Shown piece after piece: positions 43,991-54,128 of a stretch of 64,000 nt of DNA. A model generated the notes under the pieces. The model searched no databases, had not been told where the DNA came from, and saw nothing but the letters and a program-made list of their open reading frames with translations. The DNA comes from Incurvaria masculella. Taxonomy: Eukaryota > Arthropoda > Insecta > Lepidoptera > Incurvariidae. How positions within the stretch are numbered: position 1 is the stretch's first letter; every line of letters starts with the position of its first letter. The translations under genes were made by a program, and so were the position numbers. The DNA is taken from assembly GCA_946894095.1 (NCBI GenBank), contig OX335651.1:21040501-21104500 (forward strand), given 5' to 3'.

Positions 43991-44560
43991 CGCCCAAATT
44001 TAGCAGGTCATTGATGTGCATCAGATAAAGGGTTGGGAACACCACAGTGCCCTGCGATACGCCATCATTCACGGACATAGCTTTGGAGCAGCAACCGTCA
44101 ACCAAGACTTTTATGCTGCGGCTATTCAGGAAGTCGGCGATCCAGTCACACAGCTCAGGTGGAAGGTGATAGCAGGGCAGTTTGGAGAGCAGTGCCTTGT
44201 GCCAGAGTCGTTCAAATGCTTTTGCGATATCCAGGTCCATAGCCATACCTTCGCCATGATTTTCATGCGAATCGCCCCATCGCGCATCTCATGTGAGACG
44301 TATACTAGGAGATCGCAAGCAGATCGATTCGGGCGGAAGGCGTATTGATGATCGCTGAGAAGTTCATTGCTCTCTAGATACTTCATCAACTGAGAGTTAA
44401 TGATGCGCTCCATCACTTTGCAGAGAAGAGAGGTAATGGCTACGGGTCGGTAGCTGTAGTTGGCCGGGTCCGATCGATCGCCCCTTTAAGGCACGAGCTG
44501 ACCGTTAGCCGATTTCCAAGCTGCAGGCACACATCCAGTGGAGTACGATAGTACGATTTC
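43990..44560 (-). pseudogene. CR1/Jockey-like LINE reverse transcriptase fragment
   Basis: The minus strand encodes ERIINSQLMKYLESNELLSD, QYAFRPNRSACDLLVYVSHE, MAMDLDIAKAFERLWHKALL, LVDGCCSKAMSVNDGVSQGT and YLMHINDLL, reverse transcriptase motifs up to the region just before YADD. Frameshifts and stops interrupt. Same family as 22230-22830 and 25160-25965. Confidence 0.8.
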
Positions 44561-44984
44561 TCTGCCGCTCCGCCAGAATATGAAACTGTCTGCCGGCGGG
44601 GGTCTTTCCCCAATCCGCTGGGACGGTTCCTCGCTGAGCGTCGTCTCGCGAGGTGAGGTGGATTGGGCTTCATAAAAAAAGAGACAGCTATTATTGCGAG
44701 CGAAACAGGAATAAGAGTTTTCGAATGTCTTCCAAGGTTCGCGAGACCGGGCAACTCAATATGCCACTCAAAGGCGACACCATGGAGCAATATAGCTCCA
44801 TATAGCCGAAATAATTTCCGAAAATTGATGGAGGTTGCTCTATATTGGTCCATTAATTGCTTCACTATGTCTCTGGCAACAGTTGCCCAGCAATAAATTG
44901 TCTCTTAAATTGTCCATGTGCGACCACCTTAAGACCTATTTATCCACATTCCATTTCTTCATCGAGACCGTGTGAGTTTCGGTT

Positions 44985-45640
44985 ATGAAATGAAATGAAA
45001 ATATTCTTTATCGCTTACAACTATTATTACATATTATGCAAAGGCGAGCTTATTGCTAAAGGCAATCTGTAATAGCTAACCCTAATATTAACAGGTAGCA
45101 AGAAACATTAGATTACTTAAAACTATGCACCATAATCTTACAAAACATTATATAACTTAAGACTATACAAACAGAAAATATGTTTATTTAGACTTTCACT
45201 GTTGTTACACATTATTATTAAAATGTTTTCGGATAGTCTTTGTTATAAATAGCTTACTTGTTTAATCCCCGTTCTCACCACCTCCAGCTACCTGAAATCC
45301 GAAAGTTAACTTTCAGATACATTGCATATTTGTGTGGTGTAAGCGAAATGTAACTTTGGGATTTTTGTAGCTGGAGGTGGTGAAACCGGGCGTAAGTCGA
45401 CGTTTCGTCCACCGCATTGTGGACTTCTTCAGGACTCGCGGCACGGGCGTGGCGTGGACGAAACGTCGACTTAAACAAGTAAGCGATTTATAACACTGTC
45501 TATCCGAAAACATTTTAATAATAAACAGAAAATAATTGATAAACTTAATTGTTATAATACGTCAAGTACCAAGATTTAAATTTTACCGACGGAATAAGAA
45601 GGAGGAGATTATCTGCAAACATCATGACAAGAGAGATAAT
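44985..45640 (-). mobile_element. LINE 3' UTR-like segment, split by a MITE
   Basis: Read on the minus strand it ends AATATTTTCATTTCATTTCAT at 44985, a simple tail as in Jockey/CR1-type LINEs, preceded by TAAGCTCGCCTTTGCATAAT, which I associate with lepidopteran LINE 3' UTRs. The MITE at 45181-45534 interrupts it. Confidence 0.5.
45181..45534. mobile_element. MITE with ~54-bp inverted repeats and 12-bp flanking repeat
   Basis: 45209-45262 (ATTATTATTAAAATGTTTTC … CTTACTTGTTTAA) is inverted at 45471-45524 with few changes. An inner pair GTCGACGTTTCGTCCAC / GTGGACGAAACGTCGAC (45396 and 45454) forms a second hairpin. AAACAGAAAATA occurs at 45169-45180 and 45523-45534, a likely 12-bp target duplication. 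Non-coding. Confidence 0.65.
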
Positions 45641-45649
45641 TAAAGCGAT

Positions 45650-46195
45650 CTTTAAGGTTGCCCAACCCACTCAACTCCCCATACAAACGGGGAAAGAAGA
45701 TCACGCCAATATTTCTTGTCAGAGATCCCAAATATTCAAAATAGCTTTATTTGATCGAACTAGATGTCTGATGACCATTGGCATTGTAAAATTGTGATTG
45801 GTTTCTAAGTTATAAGGTCCGAAAGTTCGAATTTTTCGCGCGTTTTATACAATAACTTTGGAGTTGGATTACGCAATGATAAAGTAAGAACATATTAAAA
45901 TGATTAGTCATCAGACATAGCTTATTTAATCAAGATTTATAATCTATTTGGTTTTTGTTAGATTTTTTACTACAGCGGTCGTGGATTACTTTTAGCTATA
46001 AGTCGTTTTGTAATTAAAATTTTCGTAAATCTTACCAAATCATACACTATGCACATTATCTTTTTTGTGGACATGTTGCATCTTCCTCATCCTCCATCCT
46101 TCATCTTTTTCTTTGAAACAGAAAAGGTCCCAGAGCGCAACAGCACGGTTTTGTACCTTTCCCGCGAATGAGTTAGTCCCGCCGGGGATTAAAGT
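45650..46195. mobile_element. TTAA-type MITE family, near-complete diverged copy
   Basis: The left end TTTAAGGTTGCCCAACCCAC and right end CCCGCCGGGGATTAAA resemble those of 57588-58129, and the body matches it throughout (CGGGGAAAGAAGATCACGCC, GATGTCTGATGACCATTGGC). The right terminal repeat is degraded. Confidence 0.65.
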
Positions 46196-46226
46196 GGGGA
46201 TTTGGGGAAATATAGAAATGACTTCT

Positions 46227-46272
46227 TGCATGTTCTCTCGCTTCTTTGAGTAAAGAAGCGAGAGAACATGCA
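46227..46272. repeat. Perfect 21-bp hairpin with 4-base loop
   Basis: TGCATGTTCTCTCGCTTCTTT, read without its first base as 20 bases, is followed by loop GAGT and the exact reverse complement. No mismatch in 21 pairs. It directly follows a MITE copy. Confidence 0.9.
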
Positions 46273-46279
46273 TATTACG

Positions 46280-47280
46280 CCTCTGGCGAATATTAAGCCA
46301 TTTTAGTTCCGCGCGATAGGCGGATATATGATCAAACTTCCTTAAACCAAAGATATAACGAATTATTAAATAAATAAATAATTAATTCCATACGATCTAG
46401 TTTGTCCAGAAACTGTTGTTGTTTTGTGCTTGTACATTAGACAGCTTGTACATTAGGGGAGCATTTTATTGCAGTCATATCATATGTGTCAATGTGTTTT
46501 TGCGCCTTTTATTTCTTCAAAAAATTCTCGCTTCAGTCGGGCAAGGCTCGATGGGAAAAGGAAAAAAATTAAGAGCAAAAAACAATATTTTGGGATTCCT
46601 ATTTGAGGAAAGAAATCGCGACTTTTTACAATATTGCGTATTCCTTTCTGGTCTCCGGTCTCATTATCATGCACAAATCCATTTTGTTCCTCTTTTCACT
46701 TTATTCTTCTTCTTATTTCACTTTCATTTGCCTGTCAACGAACTCAAAGAACGCAACGAACGACGTTAGTAAAACATGGTTAAAATAAATTATTTTAAAT
46801 TATAATAGTAAACGAACTACTACTCTCTCCGCTACTCACTCCGTTCAGTAACGCAATCTTAAAACTGTATCAGATATGTGTGCTGATAATTGAACCACAA
46901 GAGCTTGTAGTTTGACTGAACTCAGGTTTGTATTGTTACAGAATGTAAGAAATATCTGCTATAGAAATCGTCCGCCAGAAAATGGAACAGTACAAGGTAA
47001 CTTAATTAACAGATTTTTAATAGCTTCAACCACAGTCTATAACAATGAGTCAATGGTGATGTCCTGTCCTGCACGAGTGCTCTCATTCGACTTAATGTAA
47101 CCAAAGTCTGAGGACCTGGTTGCTTGACGTTATGTGGTTTTATGAACGGTAAAATATTGTTGATGTTGATGTTACATGTACCACTGTAACTGATAGTCGG
47201 TATGGCTAGCACGTCTTTAAAATAAGCACATAATTATCATGGAGAATGAAGAAGTTAACATTGGGCAGGCAACCCCTTTT
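46280..47280. other. Intron sequence without a recognised gene
   Basis: AT-rich with short frames lacking any familiar motif on either strand; one of these, at 46416-46769, has the hydrophobic composition of translated AT-rich DNA. Confidence 0.3.
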
Positions 47281-47284
47281 GAAT

Positions 47285-47480
47285 ATTAAGAGCGGCATAC
47301 CATATGCCAGACCCTCATTTAAGATGTGCCCGAAAACGCCCATGGGCTGTCGAACTTTCACGAAGGCTGCAAAAACCATGCTGGCTGGCCAGGTGCTCCT
47401 TCACACCATGAACATAACCCTATAGAAAAAGGACTAAGAGGATAGATTGGTTCTAGTTTTGGGAATGCCGACAATAAATG
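47285..47480 (-). mobile_element. CR1/Jockey-like LINE, 3'-terminal fragment (copy)
   Basis: The minus strand contains GGAGCACCTGGCCAGCCAGC, ATGGTTTTTGCAGCCTTCGT and GAAAGTTCGACAGCCCATGG, the 3' coding tail of the LINE family at 25440-25950. Confidence 0.6.
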
Positions 47481-47645
47481 AGTGCTTTCTCGAAATAACG
47501 AGAAATGTGAAAAAAAATTGCCCATTTTGGCAATATTTTCTATCGATCAAAGTTTATGCTATGGAAATGAAAATAATTTATTTCGTGCGGATACACCTGA
47601 AGGCATAATATTTGAGCTCTATAAGTTCATTACTATCTGAGAATT

Positions 47646-48105
47646 TAACGAATAACTGAGTGTCGCCTGAGCGGCATACGCAGCATTAATTTAACGAATA
47701 ACTGAGTGTCACCTGAGCGGCATACGCAGCATTAATTTAAAGAATAAATGAGTGTCTCCTGAGCGGCATACGCAGCATTAATTTAACGAATAACTGAGAG
47801 TCACCCGAGCGGCATACGCAGCATTAATTTAACGAATAACTGAGTGTCACCTGAGCGGCATACGCAGCATTAATTTAACGAATAACTGAGTGTCACCTGA
47901 GCGGCATACGCAGCATTAATTTAACGAATAACTGAGTGTCACCTGAGTGGCATACGCTGCATTAATTTAATTAATAACTCAGTGTCACCTGAGCGGCATA
48001 TGCAGCATTTATTTAACGAATCACTGAGTGTCAACTGAGCGGCATACGCAGCATAAATTTAACGAAAAACTGAGTGTCACCTGAGCGGCATACGCAGCGT
48101 TAATT
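47646..48105. repeat. 46-bp tandem repeat, ten copies
   Basis: Unit core GAATAACTGAGTGTCACCTG, then AGCGGCATACGCAGCATTAA and TTTAAC. Ten consecutive units, mostly with 0-4 changes; central units are near identical and the last three are more diverged. Since 46 is not a multiple of three, a coding role is excluded. Confidence 0.92.
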
Positions 48106-48714
48106 CTGTGCAAACATATTGCTTTGATACATATTAAGAAGCTGTTCGTTATCATGGACTTATAACCTTAGAGGAGCGCCGCATAGTTGCAGACATGGCA
48201 TTATTGCATGACATTGTGAACAACAACATAGATTGCCTAGAGCGCCGTGAAATTACACACGTGCCTGCACGCCTCATTCGAGGAACTCCTCTTTTCGATA
48301 TTCGTGGATTTCGTAAAAAATATAGTAGTCATTCTACACTTAACAGAATTTAGGTCCTTTGTAGTAATCATTTTAGGCACATTGATCCGTTTAGCAACTC
48401 TAAATCAAGAAAGATTTCAAAAACATTACTTGCAAAGTTATGTAAAACCCCACTCTCTAACATACACACTCGGTACATCCCCTTCACGCATCCGACCCAC
48501 TCACTCACCTGGTCCTCACACGCATGCACCTCCCTTTCACACCCCCACACTAGTAAACACACTTATATGATTTGAATCTCTGAGGTTCAGTGATGAGTAT
48601 CGAAGGATTATGATATGTATCGGATATATCGTGCAGTGGTAAATATTTTTTTTTATCCTAATTATTTCCCATTTTACCACTTTCCAAAAAAGTAAATGCA
48701 TAACGACAGTGTGA

Positions 48715-48795
48715 GCGAGCTCTAAGCTCGCGGGCGAGTAGCGCACGCTCCGCCGCGCCGCGTGCGCCGCCGCGGCCGCGCGGACCCTATACATA
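48715..48795. other. Short GC-rich patch
   Basis: CpG-dense stretch (GCGCACGCTCCGCCGCGCCG and following) in AT-rich sequence; 48110-48700 and 48800-49480 hold no recognised gene. Confidence 0.35.
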
Positions 48796-49489
48796 AATGC
48801 TTCTGGCGTTTTGAATTTTACCGTAACTTTTACTAGAAAAGTTTTTAAAAAAGTATTTCCAAGTGTAGAGTAAGGATCGTAGCACAATAAAATGAAGCAA
48901 AAAGTTAAGAAATGTATTATCTGATATTGGCTTACCACAGTCATTTTACTCGGTCTTTGTGGCCGACAACGCGCGAACGTGTCGAACTGTCCCGTGAAGC
49001 TCATGTTCAAGGCGAGTGCGTGCGTGCGGCTGGGCGCAGTGAACGCACGTTTGACAGACCACTGGAAAATAACTGTGGTAATCCAATATCAGACAATAGT
49101 TTAAACACCCACAGAACACTCAAATCAGTTATAGGTTAAAAATGTGTTTGGTTTTTCGAATAAAAAAAATTACTAACTATCTGAATCATTTCTGTTTCGA
49201 ATTTTCCGAAGTAATATATATTAAATAAAAAACAATGCCAGAAATATGTACAAAAGACCTCAACTACAATAAAATTAAGAGATAAGTTTATAATATGATT
49301 CAGGAGACTTCACAACAAAAATCATAATTTAGTAATTTTCACGCGGTTTTTTCATACAAATATCCATAGAGAAGCAACAGACAGAACGGATACGTCTTAT
49401 CGTAGGTATTCAGAAACATGTACATGGGCTGAAAAGGTTCATCACATCACAACAACTGGTATATTCATAAAGTAGTTAATTTACATAAT

Positions 49490-50640
49490 ATATACAGGTT
49501 GAATTTTTCAAGTGTTCCTTCAGGGCAAAATCCGAAACTATTAGAAATAGCCAAAAACACTCAAAGGAGTCGAGGCCGATTTTGATAAAACTAAAACTAC
49601 ATTATTAGATTTTTGAAGAATCGAACTCGTTGATTTTGAGAAAAATGAAGCATTCTGTATTATTGCACCAGTTAATAGTGTAGCTTATAAGGAACAAATC
49701 CTGAGAAGTAATATTATGCAGGAAACTAAAGGAAAGTGTTCCTGCATAATAAACTGATTCAAATTTCAAGTCATGCATCACGCAATATCTTCACAAATAA
49801 ATTATTTTTTCAAAATATTTTTTTCTTTCCTTTATTATGGCCTTCAACCGAAAAGAGATAATGAAATTTTGAAATAAGAACACAATTTTGTGATCCTGAA
49901 TGCATAATTTTTTCTGATGAAAAAATGTTTACTGTCCAACAGTATGGAAACAAACAAAATGATCGTGTTTGGCTGCAAAGTCCAACGAGAATTTAGACGA
50001 TAGAGTGGCCGTTCGTAGGCAAGCGCATGCTTCTGTTATGGTCTGGGCTGCAGTGACCGCAATATCATGGATCATATCATGGCCACGTAAGCAATTCGGT
50101 ACGAACAGCTGGATGTGCCAGGATGTGACAAGACTCAGCACCGTCCCACAAGCTCGCCTGATAAAATTTTTTTACATAACCACGTTCCTCGGTTCAATTT
50201 CTTCAGAACAGTGGGCTCCCTACTCTAGAGACTTGAATCCAATGGATTTCTCGGTATGGTCCATTTTGAATGCTGCCTTGTCAACAAAAAGATGTGAAAG
50301 TGTGGATACGCTGAAGGCAGCGCTCCGTCGGGAATGGAACAGAATACCGCAAACCCATGTTCGTGCAGCCTGCAATGCCTTTGACGGAAGACTTGTGCCA
50401 TCACCCAAGCCAATAAGGCTATATCGAACAATAACAATGATTGTCTTAAAATCCAAAGTATTTTTTCATCATTTTGATACAAATTTTAATGAACAACCAA
50501 AAATAAAATGTAACCAAATAACATCATTTTCAAATGGTAAAACTTCGAGTGGCGGACCCTGTATGTATAAAAAGAAGGGTCCTGATTCACTGACTCATCA
50601 ACGCCCAGACAAACCCTAGTCTGCTAATTGATAACTGCGC
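49490..50640 (+). pseudogene. Tc1/mariner-superfamily transposase relic
   Basis: Plus strand: FSDEKMFTVQQYGNKQNDRV (49910-49970), AHASVMVWAAVT, then SSEQWAPYSRDLNPMDFSVW followed by a CDAFxxRL-like end (CNAFDGRLV). This is the catalytic core and C-terminus of a Tc1/mariner-type transposase. The stretch between the first and second catalytic residues is frameshifted, and PYSPDLNP has become PYSRDLNP. Stops precede the core. A possible terminus is the sequence GGTAAAACTTCGAGTGGCGG … CCTGTATG at 50535-50570. Dead copy. Confidence 0.75.
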
Positions 50641-50739
50641 GCGTTATGTTTGTGTTTTGTCAAAACTTGAAATAAATCGGCCCCAATGTTTTACATATTT
50701 TATTTTTTAAATTCCTTCCACTGAATTAATGAATGGCAA

Positions 50740-50951
50740 TATTTGGATGTTTTCTTATTAAATCATGCCACATCGGCTCAACCGATTATGACAAAATTTC
50801 GCAGGTACACACATTTTCTAATCTGTTCGTAAATTCGTGTCAACTAGCCTTTTGTACCAGCTCTTTGGGTTACTATTTATCAGGCATATAATTTAGCCCG
50901 ACATCAGTCCAAAACAACATTGACCCGAGCGGAGCCGGTTACCTCAGCTAG
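50740..50951 (+). mobile_element. Helitron-like element, family H copy 6 (3' end only)
   Basis: Ends GACCCGAGCGGAGCCGGTTA, CCTCAGCTAG|T. The adjoining 200 bp are the reverse complement of the region just inside the left border of copy 3 (54129-54340), including CCAGCTCTTTGGGTTACTAT. Confidence 0.65.
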
Positions 50952-52230
50952 TATATTCATAAAGTAGTTATTTTTACAGGGCTCATTCTTTAACGAATGT
51001 GTACTTGCATCACGGTCGATTATACACACATACAAATCAAATTGCTTGGAAAAAGTGACGTAATTGCTTAGTGAGAAAAAGTATATTTACTTTTACTTAA
51101 GGAAATATAAACGACCGTGAAGCTATGGCACATGATTTTGTTTTCTTTATTGTGGCATCTTAACATGTAAAGACATAAAAACAAAACTATTAACACAAAC
51201 AGCCATTACACAACATCAGATACCACAGAGTTAACGAATATATTATCTAAATAGTTGACCTTTTTTTTTGTGCACTTCTTGAGAAAATTACGTAAACATC
51301 TGAATTGTGATGAAACGTTAATGCATCCACTGATAATGTAATTATATAAATATAATATGTAATGATTTATATTTGAAAAAAGTAACTATAAAAATAAAAT
51401 AAAAGAAAATACATATATTATATACCTGTTCCGGGAAATAAAATCAAATGCTAAGACTAAACAGTAAAGAGCACTGTCGCTCCAAAATGTTTTTAATATA
51501 TTTATAAAAGAGCCATGACTGTAGTTGAAGACATCAACGGTATAAAATCTCTCGTTGTGTTTTCGGAAAAGTCTGTAAAACGGCTTCGCGGAAGAAGAAA
51601 CAGAACAGAGTAGCGGGTAGGAACGCGAAAATTTACTTTAGCGAGCAACTCGCTACATATGATCTTGTTGTGAAGAAGTTTGTGCTGGAACATCAAATCG
51701 CCTAGACATCCTCTATTAGCTAGAGTCATATAATTCACGGTACAAGTTATACCTTTACGGCGGAGTCAGTATCGCATAACACGGTTAAATAACTTTTACA
51801 TACTTTCAAGTGTAACGGTTGCGCTAGACGGTCATATGGAAGACGCAAATATGCCCATATATTGTTGACACCTGATATGCAGTGCGGAATATGAATATCG
51901 CTATGATTGCCATGTTTTGGCAATACGCCCCTCTCAATGTAATTAACTAATTGAATTAAGTTTTTCTTCTCATTTCAATTAAAATTGTTGAACTTCCAGC
52001 ATGCATTATACACAAAATATGCTGTAACCTTTCTTCATATACATACACACAATATGTATGATGTATATATTATATATATTTATATATAATATTTTATATG
52101 TAGGTTTATTGTTATAATATTTTTAAGTAAGTTTGTTACATAATTAATATATGTATGTATGCATCAAATGAGTACTTAGTTTTAGGTTAATACTCAAACT
52201 AACAAACCAAACCTACCGCCACTGCCTACG
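50952..52230. other. AT-rich intron sequence, no gene recognised
   Basis: Low-GC with a TA-rich stretch at 52020-52100 and no protein similarity on either strand. Confidence 0.3.
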
Positions 52231-52365
52231 AATATATCCCTATTGAACTTCTCAAACACCCAAAGGTCGCCTGGAAGAAATCTCTTTGAGGGATAAGCCC
52301 GCCTTTGCGCTCCACTTATGTTGTTATTGCACTATACTTTCTTTTGTAAATTGTTTTTTTTTCAA
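52230..52365 (+). mobile_element. LINE 3'-end fragment
   Basis: GGAAGAAATCTCTTTGAGGG, ATAAGCCCGCCTTTGCGC and a closing CTTTTGTAAATTGTTTTTTT resemble the 3' coding end and UTR of a Jockey-type LINE, where a WK..L..DKAA-like ending precedes the stop. It abuts the pseudo-exon array. Confidence 0.45.
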
Positions 52366-52391
52366 TCAATCAATTCTTCAAGTCGTCAAGA

Positions 52392-52770
52392 AAATCTGTT
52401 TAATAACTACAACACGTTTGTGGAGCTTGAGCTATGCTTGTGTTATGCGTCTGTTATTTCAGGCTGTACCAGAAATCCAGACGAGAAGTGACTGTACGGT
52501 AATCTGCTTAGTTACTACAACACTTTGGAGCTTGAATTATGCTTATCATTATGCGTCTGTTATTTCAACCTGCACCAGAAACCCGGACGCGAAGTGACTG
52601 TATGGTTGCTTAGTAACTACAACACTTTTGTGGGGCCTATAGTATGCTTTTATGCGTTTGTTATTTCTGGTTGCATTAGAAAACCACACACAAAGTGAAT
52701 GTACGGTGATCTGCTTAGTAACTACGACATGTTTGTGGGGCCTGTAGTTAAGCATGTCAAGCGACAAATT
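52392..52770 (+). pseudogene. Tandem array of degenerate nAChR alpha exon 2 copies
   Basis: Four tandem segments about 101-106 bp apart resemble the 5' half of the true exon at 53443. Copy A starts at 52463 after an intact TTATTTCAG acceptor and reads CTRNPDEK*LYGNLLSYYN. Copy B starts at 52569 (CTRNPDAK*LYG). Copy C starts at 52670 (CIRKPHTK*MYGDLLSNYD, then GPVVK). A partial copy precedes A from about 52392. All three complete copies have TGA where the true exon has CGA (Arg), and GG where it has GA in the next codons, so they descend from one already degenerate copy. None keeps a donor site. Not coding. Confidence 0.85.
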
Positions 52771-52925
52771 AAATACTTTAGGGTGTTATTCGACGACAAG
52801 TTAACGTTTCACGATCACATGGTTCGAGTCTGCAAGGCCGTGACTAAGCTATGTAGAAACGAATGCAATCATCTGGACCCCGAAAAGGCATCATTTAAAC
52901 GTATGCTGAAAAAGGTTAAATAAAG
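52755..52925 (+). pseudogene. LINE reverse transcriptase fragment fused to the pseudo-exon array
   Basis: Encodes KYFRVLFDDKLTFHDHMVRV and CKAVTKL, matching the YLGVxFDxxLTFxxHI block C-terminal to the catalytic YADD of R1/Jockey-type LINEs, followed by an unrelated-looking end and stop. In the same frame as pseudo-exon copy C. Confidence 0.6.
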
Positions 52926-53289
52926 TACATCAGATTTCTATGTAAAAACAATTTCATTAATGCCCTTATTTGTACCTTTCAAAATGTATACTAGGCAAGG
53001 ATACAATTCCGTCGAGTTGGTAGAGTTTAAGCCACCAAACCTTAAATTGGAAGATCAACAAACTGGTTTTCCTATAGTTGTTCGACGTCTATGTTCCCAA
53101 TAACTTTCAGATCAGAGCTCTCCTCTTAACAGTGTAATTAATTGACTAAACGTGCCAAACAAGGATGGGAGGATTGATTTATTAAAATATAGCCTAGGTA
53201 CATTTCAGAGGCTAATTATAAGGAATCTTGATAATTTATATGCGTAAGTTAAGGGAGACTAGTGAAGGACTTAGGATATCCTGTAAAGT

Positions 53290-53415
53290 TTGCTAGCTGT
53301 TCCCATGTGGTGCGTTGGGCTAATATCTGACGGTCATAATATTAGCCATCATGTCATATCATATATCATAATATAATATTATTAGCCATCCATGTCCAGT
53401 TACATAAAAAATATT
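53290..53415 (+). mobile_element. 5S-SINE family, 3' fragment
   Basis: GTTCCCATGTGGTGCGTTGG, GCTAATAT and ATTAGCCATCCATGTCCAGT followed by TACATAAAAAA correspond to the SINE 3' end at 60865-60930, with a short internal TCATAATAT duplication. It ends less than 30 bp before the exon 2 acceptor region. Confidence 0.65.
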
Positions 53416-53442
53416 GTTAGTAAATAAATTGTTTTGTTTCAG

Positions 53443-53582
53443 GCTGCGCCGGCAACCCTGACGCGAAGCGACTGTACGACGATCTACTAAGTAACTACAA
53501 CAAGCTGGTGAGGCCAGTAGTCAACGTGACGGACGCACTTACAGTCAAGATTAAGCTCAAATTATCACAGCTTATTGATGTG
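53443..53582 (+). CDS. nAChRalpha: Nicotinic acetylcholine receptor alpha subunit, coding exon 2 (start of ligand-binding domain)
   Basis: A 140-bp exon between TTGTTTTGTTTCAG and GTGAGTAG. With the single base from exon 1 it reads [20 protein letters not shown] and continues [20 protein letters not shown], then LSQLIDV, ending on a codon boundary. This is the highly conserved N-terminal helix and first strand of insect nAChR alpha subunits. [16 protein letters not shown](K/R)L(V/I)RPV is diagnostic, and NVT is a potential N-glycosylation site. The form [12 protein letters not shown] points to the alpha-1 to alpha-4 group, most like alpha-3/alpha-4, rather than alpha-6 or alpha-7; I cannot fix the number. 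The next exon, normally short and starting NLKNQIMTTN-like, is not visible before 64000. Confidence 0.93.
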
Positions 53583-54128
53583 GTGAGTAGATTTCATTGA
53601 AAAAAATAATTGGCAATTTTTGATTCTGACCTGTAGAATTAAGATGAACACTGCCTTGATGACTAGTTGTGTTGTAATAAATTGAAAAATGGTTACTGGT
53701 CTTACATTATTCGGTTATTATTTATTTTCCTCCATTAGGTTTACCGGATAAACCTAATAGAGGAAAATACTAGGATCTGTCAAGTTTTCAAGAGGGTTAA
53801 AGTGAAACAGAAAAAAACTTCTAAGAGAGTAAAGTACATATACCTACATATACATTGTTTTTCTTATAGCCATTCAAATTGACAATTAATTATCACCTTA
53901 AATGCTTGGATATATCGCAGGCGTATGCTATATTCAGGCTTTCTATACAAAACTAAGCCATTTTATTTTATGCCGGAATTTGTAAGAATTCAATAAATAT
54001 ATCAGCTATTTTATAGATTAGATTTACATTTCAAACAAATCGAAACTATAAAAATCATAAACAACTATATAATCATAATATAAATACTTATGACACAATT
54101 TCAACCCGTACTGTTGCAATATAATATA

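Larger units (their letters stand above)
5923..53442 (+). other. nAChRalpha: Intron 1 of the nAChR alpha gene, ~47.5 kb, filled with transposable elements
   Basis: Donor GTAATATT at 5923 and acceptor TTTGTTTCAG ending at 53442 define a 47,520-bp intron, provided no further 5' exon intervenes. Nearly all other features listed here lie inside it, on both strands. I saw no other convincing host exon in it, though small non-coding or alternative exons cannot be excluded by eye. Confidence 0.6.

Noticed and set aside
46227..46272. microRNA precursor
   Set aside because: Perfect 21-bp stem with a 4-base loop lacks the longer imperfect stem and larger loop of normal precursors.
52699..52923. Novel small protein joining receptor-like and RT-like text
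   Set aside because: It is the chance fusion of pseudo-exon copy C with a LINE fragment; the two parts come from unrelated sources.
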